A DNA stretch of 64,000 bases, taken from Pseudomonas sp. MMS21 TM103 (lineage in GTDB: Bacteria > Pseudomonadota > Gammaproteobacteria > Pseudomonadales > Pseudomonadaceae). Below the pieces are notes generated by a model, which did not search any database, was not told where the DNA came from, and was given only the letters and a program-made list of their open reading frames with translations. How positions within the stretch are numbered: position 1 is the first letter of the stretch; each line of letters begins with the position of its first letter. A program made the position numbers and the translations under genes. The stretch is from assembly GCF_022132145.1 (NCBI RefSeq), contig NZ_JAJISP010000002.1, positions 186,001 through 250,000 of the forward strand, given 5' to 3'. Below, piece after piece: positions 45,291-53,099 of the stretch.

Positions 45291-45325
45291 AAAAAAAACC
45301 ACCCACCGCTTTAAGCAATGGGTGG
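45291..45325 (-). terminator. intrinsic terminator of the cupin/epimerase unit
   Basis: An 11-bp stem with two G-T pairs (45299-45309 with 45315-45325), followed on the minus strand by T8. It lies about 130 bases after the epimerase stop codon. Confidence 0.88.
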
Positions 45326-45453
45326 CCTGGGAATGCCCCACAAGAGGGGGACGCGTAGTGTGTACGACCCCGAGTCTGCTATCAGTTACCAAGGCTGGCT
45401 GCCACCGCAGTACGCCCAGCCCCGGTTAGACAAAATCCTCTGCACCCTGGCTA

Positions 45454-46476
45454 TCAGCCCAGTTGCCCGGTCTCGCGCAACCAGGTTTCGGAACGGCGAA
45501 GCCCTTCCTCCAGCTTCACCTTGGGCTGGTAACCCAACAGCTTTCGCGCCTTGGCACTGGACACGCCGGCCTTGCGCGCAAACATGTACATGACATCCGG
45601 GGCCACCTCGTTTGGTCGCCTGAACAGCGTGTTAAATCCCCAGATCATCCGGGTGAGCAGTACCGCCAGTGCCAGCGGGAGGGTACGCGGCGAGCCGGTG
45701 CGACCGGACCAGCGCCAGTGGTTGGAGAAGAAGTCCATGCAACTGACCGCCTCTTCGCCGCCGATGATGAAGATCTGCCCGCTAGCCTGAGGCAAGCCGG
45801 CCGCCAGCATCACGCCGTCAAGCAGGTCATCGACAAAGACCGGGGCAAAGATGCCGCTACCGCCGTTGGGCAGCAGCAGATTGCCGGACTTGGCCATCTT
45901 CAGCGGCTCGCTGAGCCAGGCTCGCGAGCCAGGGCCATAAACATCGGCTGGCCGTATGACGGTGCAGTCGATTTCGCCAGCGGCGTGTGCCGCCAGCACC
46001 ATATGCTCGCAGGCGCCCTTGGCAACGCCGTAGCGATAGTCGGAACCGATCACCACGCCATTCTTTTCATCGGCCGTGCTGGTGTAGTCCCAGCCCATCG
46101 CCGCAATCGAGGAAAACTGCACGAAGCGCTTGGCGCCACCGGCGATGGCAGCGTCGAGACAGTTACGCACGCCAGCGACCGAGACCGCGCGATAGGCCTC
46201 CCAGGAGGCGGCCAGGGAAACGATTGCCGCCGTGTTGATGAACAACTCGCAGCCCTTGGCGTGCTCGGCCCACTGCGACGGCTGGGTCAGGTTGCCGGCA
46301 ACAACGCCGTGCGCCGGGTCGGCCTGCAGATCCATGCCGCGCACCTCGACGCCCAGCGCCCGGTAGCGGTTGAGCAGCGCCCGACCGATGAAGCCGTTGG
46401 CGCCCGTGATGAATACACTGGCAGGCAGGCCCGGCGTCTGGCCATCGGCGCCGACGGGCATCTGGGTATCAGTCAT
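45454..46476 (-). CDS. extended SDR / NAD-dependent epimerase-dehydratase
   Basis: 340 residues, cytosolic. The Rossmann motif is TGANGFIGRA near residue 25. The catalytic pair sits in YRYGVAKGACEHM (YxxxK). The segment RFVQFSSIAAMG holds the active-site serine. The substrate is unknown; 3-beta-hydroxysteroid-dehydrogenase-like enzymes of this type oxidise or reduce hydroxy groups on large hydrophobic or sugar substrates. ATG 46476 is chosen as the first start after the cupin stop, 55 bases away. It forms a two-gene unit with the cupin. Confidence 0.82.
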   Translation of the reverse strand: MTDTQMPVGADGQTPGLPASVFITGANGFIGRALLNRYRALGVEVRGMDLQADPAHGVVAGNLTQPSQWAEHAKGCELFINTAAIVSLAASWEAYRAVSVAGVRNCLDAAIAGGAKRFVQFSSIAAMGWDYTSTADEKNGVVIGSDYRYGVAKGACEHMVLAAHAAGEIDCTVIRPADVYGPGSRAWLSEPLKMAKSGNLLLPNGGSGIFAPVFVDDLLDGVMLAAGLPQASGQIFIIGGEEAVSCMDFFSNHWRWSGRTGSPRTLPLALAVLLTRMIWGFNTLFRRPNEVAPDVMYMFARKAGVSSAKARKLLGYQPKVKLEEGLRRSETWLRETGQLG

Positions 46477-46531
46477 TTTATTGTTCTCGATCGATGCCGC
46501 GGCAGCCTGCTCGGGCTGCCGCGCCAGGTCA

Positions 46532-47044
46532 TCAGGCGCCGGTAGTGTAGTCGGGCTGCTGCGGGCGGATGTAGCGGGCCGGTTCCAGGCCACGGTCGCG
46601 GATCAGCTCGTCGATCATCCTCATGATGTCGCTGGCGTCCATCAGGCCGAGGTAGTTGCCGTCCTGGTCGAAGTTGACGTTGGCGCCATGGACGACCATG
46701 AAAGTGTCAGTGATCTCGGTATTGTCGGCCGGCACCATGAGGCTGTGGATCGAGCCACCCGGCTCGAACAGGTAGCTGCCAGCGGTCTGCGGCTGGTCGG
46801 GATACTCAACATAGTTCCAGCAGCCAGACATGGTAAACAGGTGCACCACGCCGGTGTGGTAATGCGTGGGCAGGAGTACCCCGGGGTGAAACTTGACGCG
46901 CAGCACCCACACGCCGCCCACCGGGTCGAGGAACAGCGGTTGTACATCGACCCCCGGAACCAGGGCGTCGTGGTAGGTAGGCAGCTCATTGGTATTGAGC
47001 GTGAGCAGGCTTTTATGATCGGCAATGATAGTTGGGAAGGCCAT
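46532..47044 (-). CDS. cupin-family dioxygenase-like protein (dihydroxyacetophenone dioxygenase type)
   Basis: 170 residues, a single cupin barrel. THYHTGVVHLFTMSG supplies the His pair and the following conserved block; SYLFEPGGSIHSLMVP supplies the last His. This pattern resembles 2,4'-dihydroxyacetophenone dioxygenase and ChrR-like cupins as I remember them, which use iron to cleave C-C bonds next to a ketone, or bind zinc. If catalytic, it could cleave an alpha-hydroxyketone, which suits an island with an acyloin-type dehydrogenase; that is inference. An ATG or GTG 12 bases upstream (47056) is possible. It is preceded by operator site F. Confidence 0.72.
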   Translation of the reverse strand: MAFPTIIADHKSLLTLNTNELPTYHDALVPGVDVQPLFLDPVGGVWVLRVKFHPGVLLPTHYHTGVVHLFTMSGCWNYVEYPDQPQTAGSYLFEPGGSIHSLMVPADNTEITDTFMVVHGANVNFDQDGNYLGLMDASDIMRMIDELIRDRGLEPARYIRPQQPDYTTGA

Positions 47045-47114
47045 AATTGTTCTCATTGTGTGGGGATTGGCAGATTTCCGACACTGTTACTGTCGCGCTC
47101 AATCACTCATATAG

Positions 47115-47152
47115 CTTTGCATATCACGCCATAAACCAGACAATTAGCGACA
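47115..47152 (-). promoter_or_regulatory. operator site F (shared AraC-type motif)
   Basis: On the minus strand: half-site 1 TGTCGCTAATTGTCTGG (47136-47152) and half-site 2 TGGCGTGATATGCAAAG (47115-47131), starting 21 bp apart. No clear -10 hexamer lies 20 bases further. It is placed between the cupin gene and the divergent AraC gene. Confidence 0.65.
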
Positions 47153-47325
47153 CGCACATCCAGCGATCAGCCCTCGGGTGTAGCATCCATGTCCAAGGGT
47201 GTGGCAACGCACCCGGTCGGGAGCCCGCTATTGGCTGGGCTATATTTTCAACGCCGCGGCGAGCGCAGGCCCGGATTTGTCACATCAAATCCCGGCATCC
47301 TCGCTGACTCAACTGGGCACTTGAT

Positions 47326-48384
47326 ATGACCTCCGTAGTCCGTGCCATCGCCCTTCTGGGATTTGACGAGTTCGCCTCCAGCCAGGGCCTCGACCCACGC
47401 CAACTGTTGATGGACGTCGGGCTGCCCGTCGATACACCGGAGCGTCTGGAAAGCATGATTGCCTATTCGAGGTACATCGCGCTGCTGGATCTGTGTGCCA
47501 AGCAATCCGGCAATCCGTTGTTCGGCCTGCAGTTCGGTCTGCATCAGGGTGCGCAGGTGCTCGGAAACCTGCTGTATATCATCCAGAACGCCAAGACCGT
47601 GCACGAGGCGCTCAAGGCCTTGAAAACGTTTTTCCATGTCCACAGCAGCGGAGGGGAAGTCCGCCTCGAGTTCCACGGCGAGAACGCATGGCTCACCTAC
47701 GATGTGACCGATGGCGATGCCACATCCGTACGGCAAGACGTCGAACTGGCCATGGGAGTGGGTACGCGTTTGATGCAAAGTCTGTTGGGCAGCCGCTGGC
47801 ATCCAAGCGCTTTGCAGCTACGCCACTCCGCCGCTGCCGCACCGAGTGTCTACAGGCATCTGCTGGGTGTCACACCGCGGTTCGACAGCCAGTGCAATGC
47901 CTGGATATTTGATGCCCGGCTACTGGATGCGCAGCTGAGCGCTGCGGACGAACGACTCCAGCAACTGATCCAGCGCCATGTGCAAGACCTGGAGCGGATC
48001 ACCCTGCAGGAGCTACCGGCTTACGTGCAGAGACTGCTATGGGACATGCTGCCCAATGGCAAGGTCACCATCGAGGACGTGGCCGGGTACATGATGATCA
48101 GTCCGCGCACGCTGCAGCGTTATCTCCTGGCGGAAGACACCGGCTTCCAGGAGCTGCTGGACAAGACCCGACAGTCGATGTCCATACGCTACATCTGCGA
48201 CTCGTCGATCAGCCTGACACAACTTGCCGGGCTACTTGGCTATGCCGAGCTCAGCACCTTCTCCCGTGCTTTTACCCGCTGGAACGGTGCAAGCCCGCGC
48301 AAGTGGAAGCAGCGTTATATCCAGGATCAGGCTGGCAGGTTGCATGCAGCAGAAGCCGCCAGCCAACAGCCACGGCCTGACTGA
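47326..48384 (+). CDS. AraC-family regulator 1 (Arabinose_bd type)
   Basis: 352 residues. The N-terminal part (to about 190) is the effector domain found in OruR-like AraC proteins (FDEFASSQGLDPRQLLMDVG, QSGNPLFGLQFGLHQG). The C-terminal 100 residues hold the two helix-turn-helix motifs (VTIEDVAGYMMISPRTLQRY and ISLTQLAGLLGYAELSTFSR). Such proteins bind tandem half-sites about two helical turns apart and activate transcription when an effector binds. It is the first of two adjacent paralogues and divergent from the cupin unit. It is the best candidate, with its neighbour, for the factor that reads the shared operators. Confidence 0.92.
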   Translation: MTSVVRAIALLGFDEFASSQGLDPRQLLMDVGLPVDTPERLESMIAYSRYIALLDLCAKQSGNPLFGLQFGLHQGAQVLGNLLYIIQNAKTVHEALKALKTFFHVHSSGGEVRLEFHGENAWLTYDVTDGDATSVRQDVELAMGVGTRLMQSLLGSRWHPSALQLRHSAAAAPSVYRHLLGVTPRFDSQCNAWIFDARLLDAQLSAADERLQQLIQRHVQDLERITLQELPAYVQRLLWDMLPNGKVTIEDVAGYMMISPRTLQRYLLAEDTGFQELLDKTRQSMSIRYICDSSISLTQLAGLLGYAELSTFSRAFTRWNGASPRKWKQRYIQDQAGRLHAAEAASQQPRPD

Positions 48385-48490
48385 ATCTGGCCGTTTCACT
48401 TCGCGTCATGCATGTCCAACGATGGCATTGCAGGCTGAAATCGCCCGCTACACTGATGTGGCGCCGATCGACCCTATAAGAATAAAAACT

Positions 48491-49543
48491 ATGAATGTGA
48501 ACCCGTTTGTCCGTGCACTCAGCTTGTCCTGCTTCGAGGAATTTGCCTCCAGCCAGGGGCTTAACCCCGTGGAGATGCTCCGCCGCGTCTCGCTACCGGC
48601 GGAGCTCCTGCGACGGCCGGAAGGCATCCTCTCCTATCGGCGTTTCTGCGCCCTACTGGACCTCTGCGAGTTGCAATCGGGCAACCCGCTGTTCGGCCTG
48701 CAATATGGACTGCACCAGGGTGTCAGCATCTTCGGCCCCCTGCTCTACCTGATTCGCAACGCGAAGACGGTCGGCGCCGCGCTGACAGAGCTGCGCCAGA
48801 ATTACTCACTTCAGAACGGCGCCGCAGAGGTCCGGCTCGAGCTGGAGGGCGAACTGGCCGTTCTCAGCTATCACATCATCGAGTCCGACCTGCCGGGCGT
48901 CTGTCAGGCCGAGGAACTGGCCATAGGCATCGGCGTAAAGCTGATGCGAACCCTGGTGGGCGGCAGCTGGCAGCCGGGCACCGTGCTACTCAGGCATGCC
49001 CCGCTGACGGATCCCGCCGCCTACCGGCGCACCCTGGGCCTGATCCCGACTTTCGAGGCCAGCTGCCCCGGCCTGGTCTTCAGCTCCGACGCCCTCGACT
49101 TGCCGCTCAACTCAGCGGACGTGACGCTGCATCGGTTGCTCGAGGAACACATCGGCAACATGGAACGCCTGACCGCCGACGATTTGCCCTGCCATGTCAA
49201 ACAGCTGCTGCGCAACCTCCTGCCCAGTGGCCGCGTGACCATAGAGAAAATCGCCGACTGCATGGCCTTCAATCCGCGCGCACTACAACGCCGACTGGCT
49301 CAGGAAGGGATCTCTTTCCAGGACCTGCTTGACGAGACACGCCAATCGATGGCCCGCCACTACCTGGAAGACCCGTCGATCAGCCTGGCGCAGATGTCGG
49401 GGCTGCTCGGCTACTCCGACCTCAGTGCATTCTGCCGCGCCTTTCATCGCTGGTTCTCGGTCAGCCCCCGCGAGTGGCAGAAGCAGCACTGTCCGAACAA
49501 GCAGCCACACCTACTCAGGAGCCGCCGCTACAAGCCCAGCTGA
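48491..49543 (+). CDS. AraC-family regulator 2 (Arabinose_bd type)
   Basis: 350 residues, similar to regulator 1 along its whole length (FEEFASSQGLNPVEMLRR, QSGNPLFGLQYGLHQG, VTIEKIADCMAFNPRALQRR, ISLAQMSGLLGYSDLSAFCR). The recognition helices differ in several positions (AFNPRALQRRL against MISPRTLQRYL), so the two may prefer different operators. ATG 48491 is the start that aligns with regulator 1; the frame is open further upstream. It begins 106 bases after regulator 1 and its 3' end overlaps the convergent cytochrome gene by 16 bases. Confidence 0.9.
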   Translation: MNVNPFVRALSLSCFEEFASSQGLNPVEMLRRVSLPAELLRRPEGILSYRRFCALLDLCELQSGNPLFGLQYGLHQGVSIFGPLLYLIRNAKTVGAALTELRQNYSLQNGAAEVRLELEGELAVLSYHIIESDLPGVCQAEELAIGIGVKLMRTLVGGSWQPGTVLLRHAPLTDPAAYRRTLGLIPTFEASCPGLVFSSDALDLPLNSADVTLHRLLEEHIGNMERLTADDLPCHVKQLLRNLLPSGRVTIEKIADCMAFNPRALQRRLAQEGISFQDLLDETRQSMARHYLEDPSISLAQMSGLLGYSDLSAFCRAFHRWFSVSPREWQKQHCPNKQPHLLRSRRYKPS

Positions 49544-51819
49544 CGCAGTACGGCGGGCAGACGAGGATCTGACGGGGCAACCTGGCGCATGCGCCTGGCG
49601 TATCCCATCGCCCGCTCGCGATCACCCGCCGAACCGTGCAGGAAAATCAGTCCATACAGCAGGTCGGCATCATCCGGTGCCAGGGCCAGACCTGCCTCCA
49701 ATGACGCCCGGGCTTCATCCCTGCGCTGCAACTGGAGCAAAAGCAGGCCGTGGTTGTAGTGGATCCGCGGATTGTCCGGCAGCGCCTTGGCCGCCTCCCC
49801 CATCCAGTCGACCGCTTGTCCCGGCTGGCCATGTTCGACCAGCAGCAGGGCCAGCATATAGGCAAGGTTGCCCCTGTCGCCGCCGGGCATATCCGGCAGT
49901 CCCAGGCCGTCTTTCAACACCTGGATGGCCTCGTCCGCTCGCAGCGTGTCATTGGCCAGCGTGGCCAGGTTGACCCGCGCCGGGGCAAAATAAGGGTCCA
50001 GGCGCAACGCCATGCGGTACTGCTCCAGGGCCTCCAGCTTGCGCTCCTCGCGCTCCAGCAGCACGGCCAGGTTAAGCCGGTTGCCTGGCAGATCGGCGTT
50101 GCCACGCAGCCTATTCTCGTAGTCCGCCAGTGCGGTCTGGAACGATGCCCGACGCGCTTCGGGAAGGGCGATCCGCGGAATACCGGACAAGGCTCGCAGC
50201 GCCTCATCACGCACCGCCCGGTTGTCATCGTCGAGCAGTGGCAGCAGCCGCCTGACTCGCTCTACCGGCGGCAGTTCGGCGAAAGCCGGTATCGCATAGG
50301 CGCGGACCAGTGCACTGTCCTGCTGCAGCGCGGCCTCCAGAGTCGGTATGGCCGGCGCCCCCAGGTCGGCCAACCGCTCGGCGGCGGTTGCCCGGACGAT
50401 CTCGGGCTTGCCCAGATCGCCAATCACTTCGGCCAGGCGCTGCACGGCATCGCGGCTGCCCTGTCGCGCAGCCTGCAAGGCTTCGCCATAGTGCGGCGGG
50501 CGGTTCGGTGCGTCGAACCAGCTGTCGATCTGGGTTGCCGCCCAGCTGGCGTCCTTGTCTTCATGGCAGCGGGTGCAGGCGTCCGGGCTGGCAGTCTTGT
50601 GCGACAGGTCCGGGCGCGGCAACCGGAAGCTGTGGTCGCGGCGCGAATCCACGCCCATGTAGGTGGTGGCGGGCATGTGGCAATTGACGCACTGCGCCCC
50701 CTGAGAGCCCGGCGCATGGTGGTGGTGTTCGACGCTGTCATAGTGCTTCGCCCGCAGGCCAGGGAAGCGCGCCGACGGCTCTTGCTGGTGGCACTGGCCA
50801 CAGAGTGCATTGCCCTCCAGCTTGACCCGCGAACTGTGCGGGTCATGACAGTCGGTGCAGGTAACCCCCGCGGCGTACATCTTGCTTTGGGTGAACGAGC
50901 CATACACATAGACCTCGCCCTGAATCTGCCCATCGGCGTGATAGAGATCCGGACGCAGGGTTGCCGGCAGCGCGGCATCAAGCAGCGGATGCCCGGGCTG
51001 CTGGCCCACCCCCAACCCCTGGCGGCGACTGTGGCAGAACGCGCACTGCTCGATCAGGCCCTTGCCGCCCAGTGCCTTGAAGTCGACCTTCAGGCCCATC
51101 TCGGTCGCGGAGGCGGCATGCCCGGCGGCGCCCGCCGGATAGTTCGCCGCCCAGTCGACATGCGCCTGAGCGGGGCCGTGGCAGGCCTGGCAGCCGACGG
51201 TCTGCTCGCTCCAGGTCGTGGCAAACGTATCGGTCTGGTCGTCGTAGTGCTTCTGCAGGTTGGTCGAGTGGCAGTCCGCACACATGGCGTTCCAGTTCTG
51301 GTAGCGCCCGGTCCAGTGCAAGGAGTCCTCGGGCCTGAAGCGCTGGCCAGGGTAAAGCGAGAACCAGCGTTGACCACCCTGCTCCTTCGCCCGACTGTCC
51401 CAGGCGATGGTCAGCGCCTGCAACTTGCCCCCAGGGAAGGCAACCAGGTACTGCTGCAAGGGGTAGTGGCCAAAGGTGTAGCGAATCTCGAAGTCCTGCG
51501 CCTTGCCATCCGCGCCCTCGGTGTTGACCAGGAACTTGCTGCCTTGGCGAAAGAAGCGCGCCGCGACGCCGCTGTCGGAGAAACGCACACCAGCGAAGTC
51601 GCCCAGCACGTTCTGATCATTGGCATCGCGCAGCGCCCAGGCATGGTCGGACTGCGCCCAAACCTTCGCTTCCTCGGCATGGCAGCCCTGGCAACTCGCC
51701 GCCGGCGCATAGCCAGCCGCCTGCGTAGACAGCGTAGGCAGCTGCGCATCCTCGCCGTAGGCGGCCAGGGCAACCAGCAGAAGCCCTCCCAGGCCAAGCA
51801 GATATCGAAAAGCGGCCAA
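49528..51819 (-). CDS. octaheme cytochrome c with C-terminal TPR domain
   Basis: 763 residues, exported (signal peptide YLLGLGGLLLVALAAYGEDA). Eight CxxCH haem motifs occur in order: CQGCH (from Cys43), CADCH, CQACH, CAFCH, CTDCH, CGQCH, CVNCH and CTRCH, all in the first 360 residues or so. HEAT-like helices follow (EIVRATAAERLADLGAPAIP), then TPRs (IHYNHGLLLLQLQRRDEARA). The start is TTG at 51819 with AGGAGG five bases upstream. A periplasmic electron-transfer or redox enzyme is likely. Operator site J lies 56 bases upstream. Multiheme proteins of this form with attached TPRs are seen in environmental bacteria but have no firm function. Confidence 0.85.
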   Translation of the reverse strand: MAAFRYLLGLGGLLLVALAAYGEDAQLPTLSTQAAGYAPAASCQGCHAEEAKVWAQSDHAWALRDANDQNVLGDFAGVRFSDSGVAARFFRQGSKFLVNTEGADGKAQDFEIRYTFGHYPLQQYLVAFPGGKLQALTIAWDSRAKEQGGQRWFSLYPGQRFRPEDSLHWTGRYQNWNAMCADCHSTNLQKHYDDQTDTFATTWSEQTVGCQACHGPAQAHVDWAANYPAGAAGHAASATEMGLKVDFKALGGKGLIEQCAFCHSRRQGLGVGQQPGHPLLDAALPATLRPDLYHADGQIQGEVYVYGSFTQSKMYAAGVTCTDCHDPHSSRVKLEGNALCGQCHQQEPSARFPGLRAKHYDSVEHHHHAPGSQGAQCVNCHMPATTYMGVDSRRDHSFRLPRPDLSHKTASPDACTRCHEDKDASWAATQIDSWFDAPNRPPHYGEALQAARQGSRDAVQRLAEVIGDLGKPEIVRATAAERLADLGAPAIPTLEAALQQDSALVRAYAIPAFAELPPVERVRRLLPLLDDDNRAVRDEALRALSGIPRIALPEARRASFQTALADYENRLRGNADLPGNRLNLAVLLEREERKLEALEQYRMALRLDPYFAPARVNLATLANDTLRADEAIQVLKDGLGLPDMPGGDRGNLAYMLALLLVEHGQPGQAVDWMGEAAKALPDNPRIHYNHGLLLLQLQRRDEARASLEAGLALAPDDADLLYGLIFLHGSAGDRERAMGYARRMRQVAPSDPRLPAVLRQLGL

Positions 51820-52227
51820 AGGGCCTCCTCAGGCAGTCTCGGTGATCTAATCGGCCAATACGCCGAAGGCACGCAGTCTAGCGACTGGCCGGAGAAACGG
51901 CTTGGCAGATCACGCCAGGATTGACTACTCCCAATCCTAAAAACATTTCTCAGCTGGCTGGTTCACATGGCGCATACGTCGCGGTCAACCAGGCTGATCA
52001 GCGGGCGATCCTCTCGCTGCATCGCATCTGCGCCCAACTGCTGAACTTTCGGATTATGCAGAGCAACGGCTTACGGGGCCTGCTTTATGCATTTTCGATT
52101 CTGCTGCCCGAGGGTTATGCCCAGCGGAGTAACGCCACTGCGGATGCCCTCGCCGCCGTTAGCCAACAGCCCGAGGCGCTAGCTGTCAGCAGGCGTCCCA
52201 TGAGATGGCAACCAGAGTGGCCTCCGC
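51820..52227. other. intergenic region with operator J
   Basis: 408 bases. Site J and the cytochrome promoter lie in the first 100. The rest (51940-52227) shows no gene or structure and marks the right edge of the operator-bearing block. Confidence 0.5.
51875..51938 (-). promoter_or_regulatory. operator site J and -10 (shared AraC-type motif)
   Basis: On the minus strand, half-site 2 is TGGCGTGATCTGCCAAG (51901-51917), then 20 bases and TAGACT (51875-51880). Half-site 1 (51922-51938) is poorly conserved. It faces the octaheme cytochrome gene. Confidence 0.65.
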
Positions 52228-52935
52228 TCAGGCTTGCGGCAAGGGATAGAGTCGCTCGTCGAACTGCTCCAGGCGCGGGAACGCCAGGGGCTGATCCTGT
52301 TCCAGTCCGCTCAGGCGCTGCTGGTAGGCAATCAGGAAACTTTGACGCGCCTCATGACTTATATAGGGCACGTGCCAGGCAATAAAGGGCGCCAATACGT
52401 CCATACCGACATAGGCCAGGGTGCCGCGCAACAAGGGCCGCAACATGTCCTCCAGCGGGCCATGAATGGCGCCATCGCCAAACATGTGCTCGCGTCCGCC
52501 CAGGGTCAGGCTGACCAGCACCCGCTTGCCACTCAGGCCGCCCTGGTCGTAGAAACGCTTGCCCCCGTAACAGACACCGGACACGAGCACCCGGTCAATC
52601 CACCCTTTGAGGATGGCTGGCACCGAGAACCAGTACAACGGAAAGTTGAGTATCAGCGTGTCGGCCCACAGCAGCTTGTCCAGCTCGCCCTGGATATCTG
52701 CAGCCAAACAGCCTTTCTTGACGCCCAGGCGCTGTTCCAGGGCATACACCAGATATTCTGGGTTCTCACGCTCGACGAAATCGGCAGCGCTGGCCACCGG
52801 ATTCCAGTTCATCGCATAGAGATCGGAAACCTGCACTTCATGGCCCTGGCCCTGCAGGGTTTCCACCGCCAGGTCGCGCATCGCCGTGGTGAAGGATTGC
52901 GGTTCGGGGTGAGCGTGGACGATCAGTATCTTCAT
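52228..52935 (-). CDS. NAD(P)H:quinone oxidoreductase, flavodoxin-like fold
   Basis: 235 residues. The N-terminal HAHPEPQSF (FMN/FAD phosphate loop) and the segment LILNFPLYWFSVPAILKGWI are typical of the NQO1/MdaB/KefF group. It reduces quinones with two electrons, using FAD or FMN. ATG 52935 has AAAGGA upstream. In P. aeruginosa, as I recall, a quinone oxidoreductase gene also follows aruH. It is the last gene of the aru group, separated from the aldehyde dehydrogenase by a palindromic repeat element. Confidence 0.85.
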   Translation of the reverse strand: MKILIVHAHPEPQSFTTAMRDLAVETLQGQGHEVQVSDLYAMNWNPVASAADFVERENPEYLVYALEQRLGVKKGCLAADIQGELDKLLWADTLILNFPLYWFSVPAILKGWIDRVLVSGVCYGGKRFYDQGGLSGKRVLVSLTLGGREHMFGDGAIHGPLEDMLRPLLRGTLAYVGMDVLAPFIAWHVPYISHEARQSFLIAYQQRLSGLEQDQPLAFPRLEQFDERLYPLPQA

Positions 52936-52966
52936 AAAAACTTCCTTTGAGCTTACAGGGCCTTTG

Positions 52967-53076
52967 TAGGGTGGGTTAGCCGAAGGCGTAACCCACCAAG
53001 CGGGTATCAGGCCAATATGGCCGATACCGAGGGCATCCATGGTGGGTTACGCCGCTGCGGGGGCTAACCCACCCTA
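52967..53076. repeat. REP/MITE-like nested palindrome
   Basis: 110 bases that fold on themselves as a whole. The outer arms are 52967-52998 and 53040-53076 (TAGGGTGGGTTAGCC with its complement at the far end). Each arm is also a small hairpin (GGTGGGTTAGCC with GGCGTAACCCACC). The centre (GGTATCAGGCC with GGCCGATACC) pairs too. GTGGGTTACGC-type repeats are common between Pseudomonas genes in my recollection. It lies between the dehydrogenase and quinone reductase genes. Confidence 0.85.
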
Positions 53077-53099
53077 GGAAAAACACGAAAAGCCGTGCC

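Larger units (their letters stand above)
45115..45453. other. intergenic region with operator H and a terminator
   Basis: 339 bases holding the leader and operator H of the peptide/sulfatase unit (up to 45239) and the terminator of the epimerase unit (45291-45325). No gene is seen. Confidence 0.6.

Noticed and set aside
47153..47325. Search for the shared operator in front of AraC regulator 1
   Set aside because: Only a fragment near 47190 (ATGTCCAAG) fits; no second half-site at 21 bp, so autoregulation through this motif is not supported.
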